Source: Euryarchaeota archaeon UBA89
GTDB taxonomy: Archaea; Thermoplasmatota; Poseidoniia; Poseidoniales; Thalassarchaeaceae
Length of the DNA: 16,850 bases
NCBI GenBank assembly: GCA_002495525.1
Contig: DAFS01000060.1
Location: 1 to 16,850 of the forward strand
Direction: 5' to 3'
Below, piece after piece: positions 15,659 to 16,850 of this stretch (the stretch's first letter is position 1; each line of letters opens with the position of its first letter). Made by a program: the position numbers and the translations under genes. The notes beneath the pieces are model-generated. The model had not been told where the DNA came from, did no database searches, and saw only the letters and a program-made list of their open reading frames with translations.

Positions 15659-16461
15659 ATTACCATTGCTAGAATCTCTTGGATGTACTTGAACATACTA
15701 ATACTAATGACTAGTATAAACAGACCAGTAATTAGTTTTACAGGTAAGTATTTTATCGCATATTCAGCACCAGTAAAAGATAAACTCATAACTAATAATG
15801 GTACAAATATCCCCATTGTTGTGGCTTCCTCTATCAAATTGCTAACGTTACCATCGATTAATGAGTGAGAAATTATTGCTGTCGGAACAATCATTACCGC
15901 TAGCATGAATGCTGTACCTGCTGACGATTTGCTATCTAATCCTCCATAATTCCTATTCATAGTTACAAAAATCCCTCCCCCTCCTATTCCAAGAAGTCCT
16001 GATGACATACCTCCCATGAAAATTCCAGTCAGCCAATATTTTTCATTCATTTCTCCTATTGCTTCTCCTGTTATATCTTCTTTAGATAAAATCCTAAGTG
16101 CGGCTTTATAGCATATCCAAGAAACAATGATTAATGCAATAATTTTTATCGCAATATCGCTGATATATTCTATTAATAAGAAACCTAAGGTCACTCCAAT
16201 TATTGCACCAGGAACTCCAAACATCATCCCTTTCTTGGCAATTTCAATATCTCCATGCCCGCCTTTCTTATGGGCGAACTGGCTACCTAGGGACACTGAC
16301 CATACTAGAATCAAAGAACCTAAGATTGCTGTTTTAATCTCCCAATCAATGATATAATGTAGAATTGGCATAAAAATAATACCTCCTCCCAAACCTAGTG
16401 GTGAAAAAATAATTGCAGTGGAAAAAATTAGAATTAAAGCAAAAATTGTACTTGGTTCCAT
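15655..16461 (-). CDS. TauE/SafE-family membrane permease (putative sulfite/anion exporter)
   Basis: An integral membrane protein of 268 residues and about eight hydrophobic segments. It belongs to the TauE/SafE (DUF81) family, whose members are thought to export sulfite, sulfoacetate or related organic anions. The two halves carry the family's repeated glycine-rich motif, PLGLGGGIIFMP (21-32) and LLGIGGGGIFVT (156-167), each at the end of a helix. GVPGAIIGVTLG (82-93) and KSSAGTAFMLA (178-188) are also typical. An AAGGAGA on the minus strand sits about 8 nt upstream of the ATG. It starts 23 nt after the stop of a YeiH-type exporter gene, so the two probably form an operon. The stop overlaps that of the thiolase. 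The actual substrate is not shown by the sequence. Confidence 0.88.
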   Translation of the reverse strand: MEPSTIFALILIFSTAIIFSPLGLGGGIIFMPILHYIIDWEIKTAILGSLILVWSVSLGSQFAHKKGGHGDIEIAKKGMMFGVPGAIIGVTLGFLLIEYISDIAIKIIALIIVSWICYKAALRILSKEDITGEAIGEMNEKYWLTGIFMGGMSSGLLGIGGGGIFVTMNRNYGGLDSKSSAGTAFMLAVMIVPTAIISHSLIDGNVSNLIEEATTMGIFVPLLVMSLSFTGAEYAIKYLPVKLITGLFILVISISMFKYIQEILAMVI

Positions 16462-16484
16462 GTAAAAATCTCCTTATTTTATTA

Positions 16485-16850
16485 TTATGAAAAAATCACT
16501 ATTGCCAAATAACTACTAATTAACATACAAACTGTTGCAATCAAACCTACTATTAATACAGGTCCTCCAGCATCTTTCATACTTTCTTTATTTATGAAAA
16601 ATCCAACTGATGTAAGTAAAGGGAGTAGCAATATTTTACCTATGGAGGCCAGTTGATTGGAAATTTCTGTAGGCATAAACCATGTTGATAATATTGCAGT
16701 TATGATGAAACCAGGTACGAAATATGGAATTGTACCGATCTTAAATTTCTCACCTTCCAACTTTGCTTTATTATTCGCTATTATTGCACATAATGGGACT
16801 ATTATGACCAATAGTGAGACTCTCGATAATTTTGCTGTTGTAGCTATCAC
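16485..16850 (-). CDS. YeiH/UPF0324-type putative sulfate exporter, C-terminal part
   Basis: Only the last 121 residues are in the window; the frame is open to the right edge, so the start lies beyond it. The fragment has the C-terminal layout of the YeiH (UPF0324, 'putative sulfate exporter') family. It shows a KLSRVSLLVIIVPL helix, a hydrophilic loop, a GTIPYFVPGFIITAIL helix, then LLLPLLTSVGFFINKESMKDAGGPVLIVGL (described here by its pattern: helix end, short amphipathic turn, AGGPVL before the last helix). Four hydrophobic segments are visible at about 10-25, 42-58, 70-86 and 96-120. The assignment rests on this pattern and is from memory. The neighbouring TauE/SafE gene, 23 nt downstream in the same direction, fits a shared role in exporting sulfur oxyanions. 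Confidence 0.75.
   Translation of the reverse strand: MIATTAKLSRVSLLVIIVPLCAIIANNKAKLEGEKFKIGTIPYFVPGFIITAILSTWFMPTEISNQLASIGKILLLPLLTSVGFFINKESMKDAGGPVLIVGLIATVCMLISSYLAIVIFS

Overview
The window reads as a fragment of a marine planktonic euryarchaeon, most likely Marine Group II (Candidatus Poseidoniales) or a close Thermoplasmata relative. The evidence is an archaeal 16S rRNA gene at the left edge, AT-rich protein genes, TATA-box promoters placed for leaderless or nearly leaderless transcripts, and a mix of archaeal expression signals with bacterial-looking metabolic genes. No mobile element, CRISPR array or tRNA gene was found.

Layout. (1) 1-1188: the 3' three quarters of a 16S rRNA gene, followed by a strong UUCG-capped hairpin. 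No 23S or tRNA follows, so the rRNA genes look unlinked. (2) 1471-7249, + strand: a complete general L-amino-acid ABC importer of the Aap/Bzt type. It comprises a binding lipoprotein (aapJ), two unusually large permeases (aapQ, aapM) and an ATPase (aapP). A hairpin with a T-run separates aapJ from the rest, and the last three genes are joined by ATGA overlaps. (3) 7246-8139, - strand: a divergent NAD kinase, convergent with aapP, their stop codons overlapping. (4) 8237-9316, +: a secreted lipoprotein of unknown function. (5) 9368-11570, +: an ABCB-type exporter overlapping a PaaI-like hotdog thioesterase, preceded by a nested inverted repeat that reaches the start codon. (6) 11630-14379, +: two small membrane proteins, an NfeD-like membrane protein and a flotillin, which look like a membrane-microdomain module. 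(7) 14435-15658, +: a bacterial-type thiolase. (8) 15655-16850, - strand: a TauE/SafE-family permease and, upstream of it, the C-terminal part of a YeiH-type (UPF0324) putative sulfate exporter cut by the window edge.

Functionally the region suits a heterotroph that imports amino acids and handles acyl-CoA intermediates. The flotillin/NfeD pair suggests organised membrane domains, and the two anion exporters may remove sulfite or sulfate left from degradation of sulfur-containing organic matter. The least ordinary parts are the enlarged Aap permeases with an internal duplication in AapQ, the flotillin module with its two unrecognised small membrane proteins, and the nested dyad at the exporter start.
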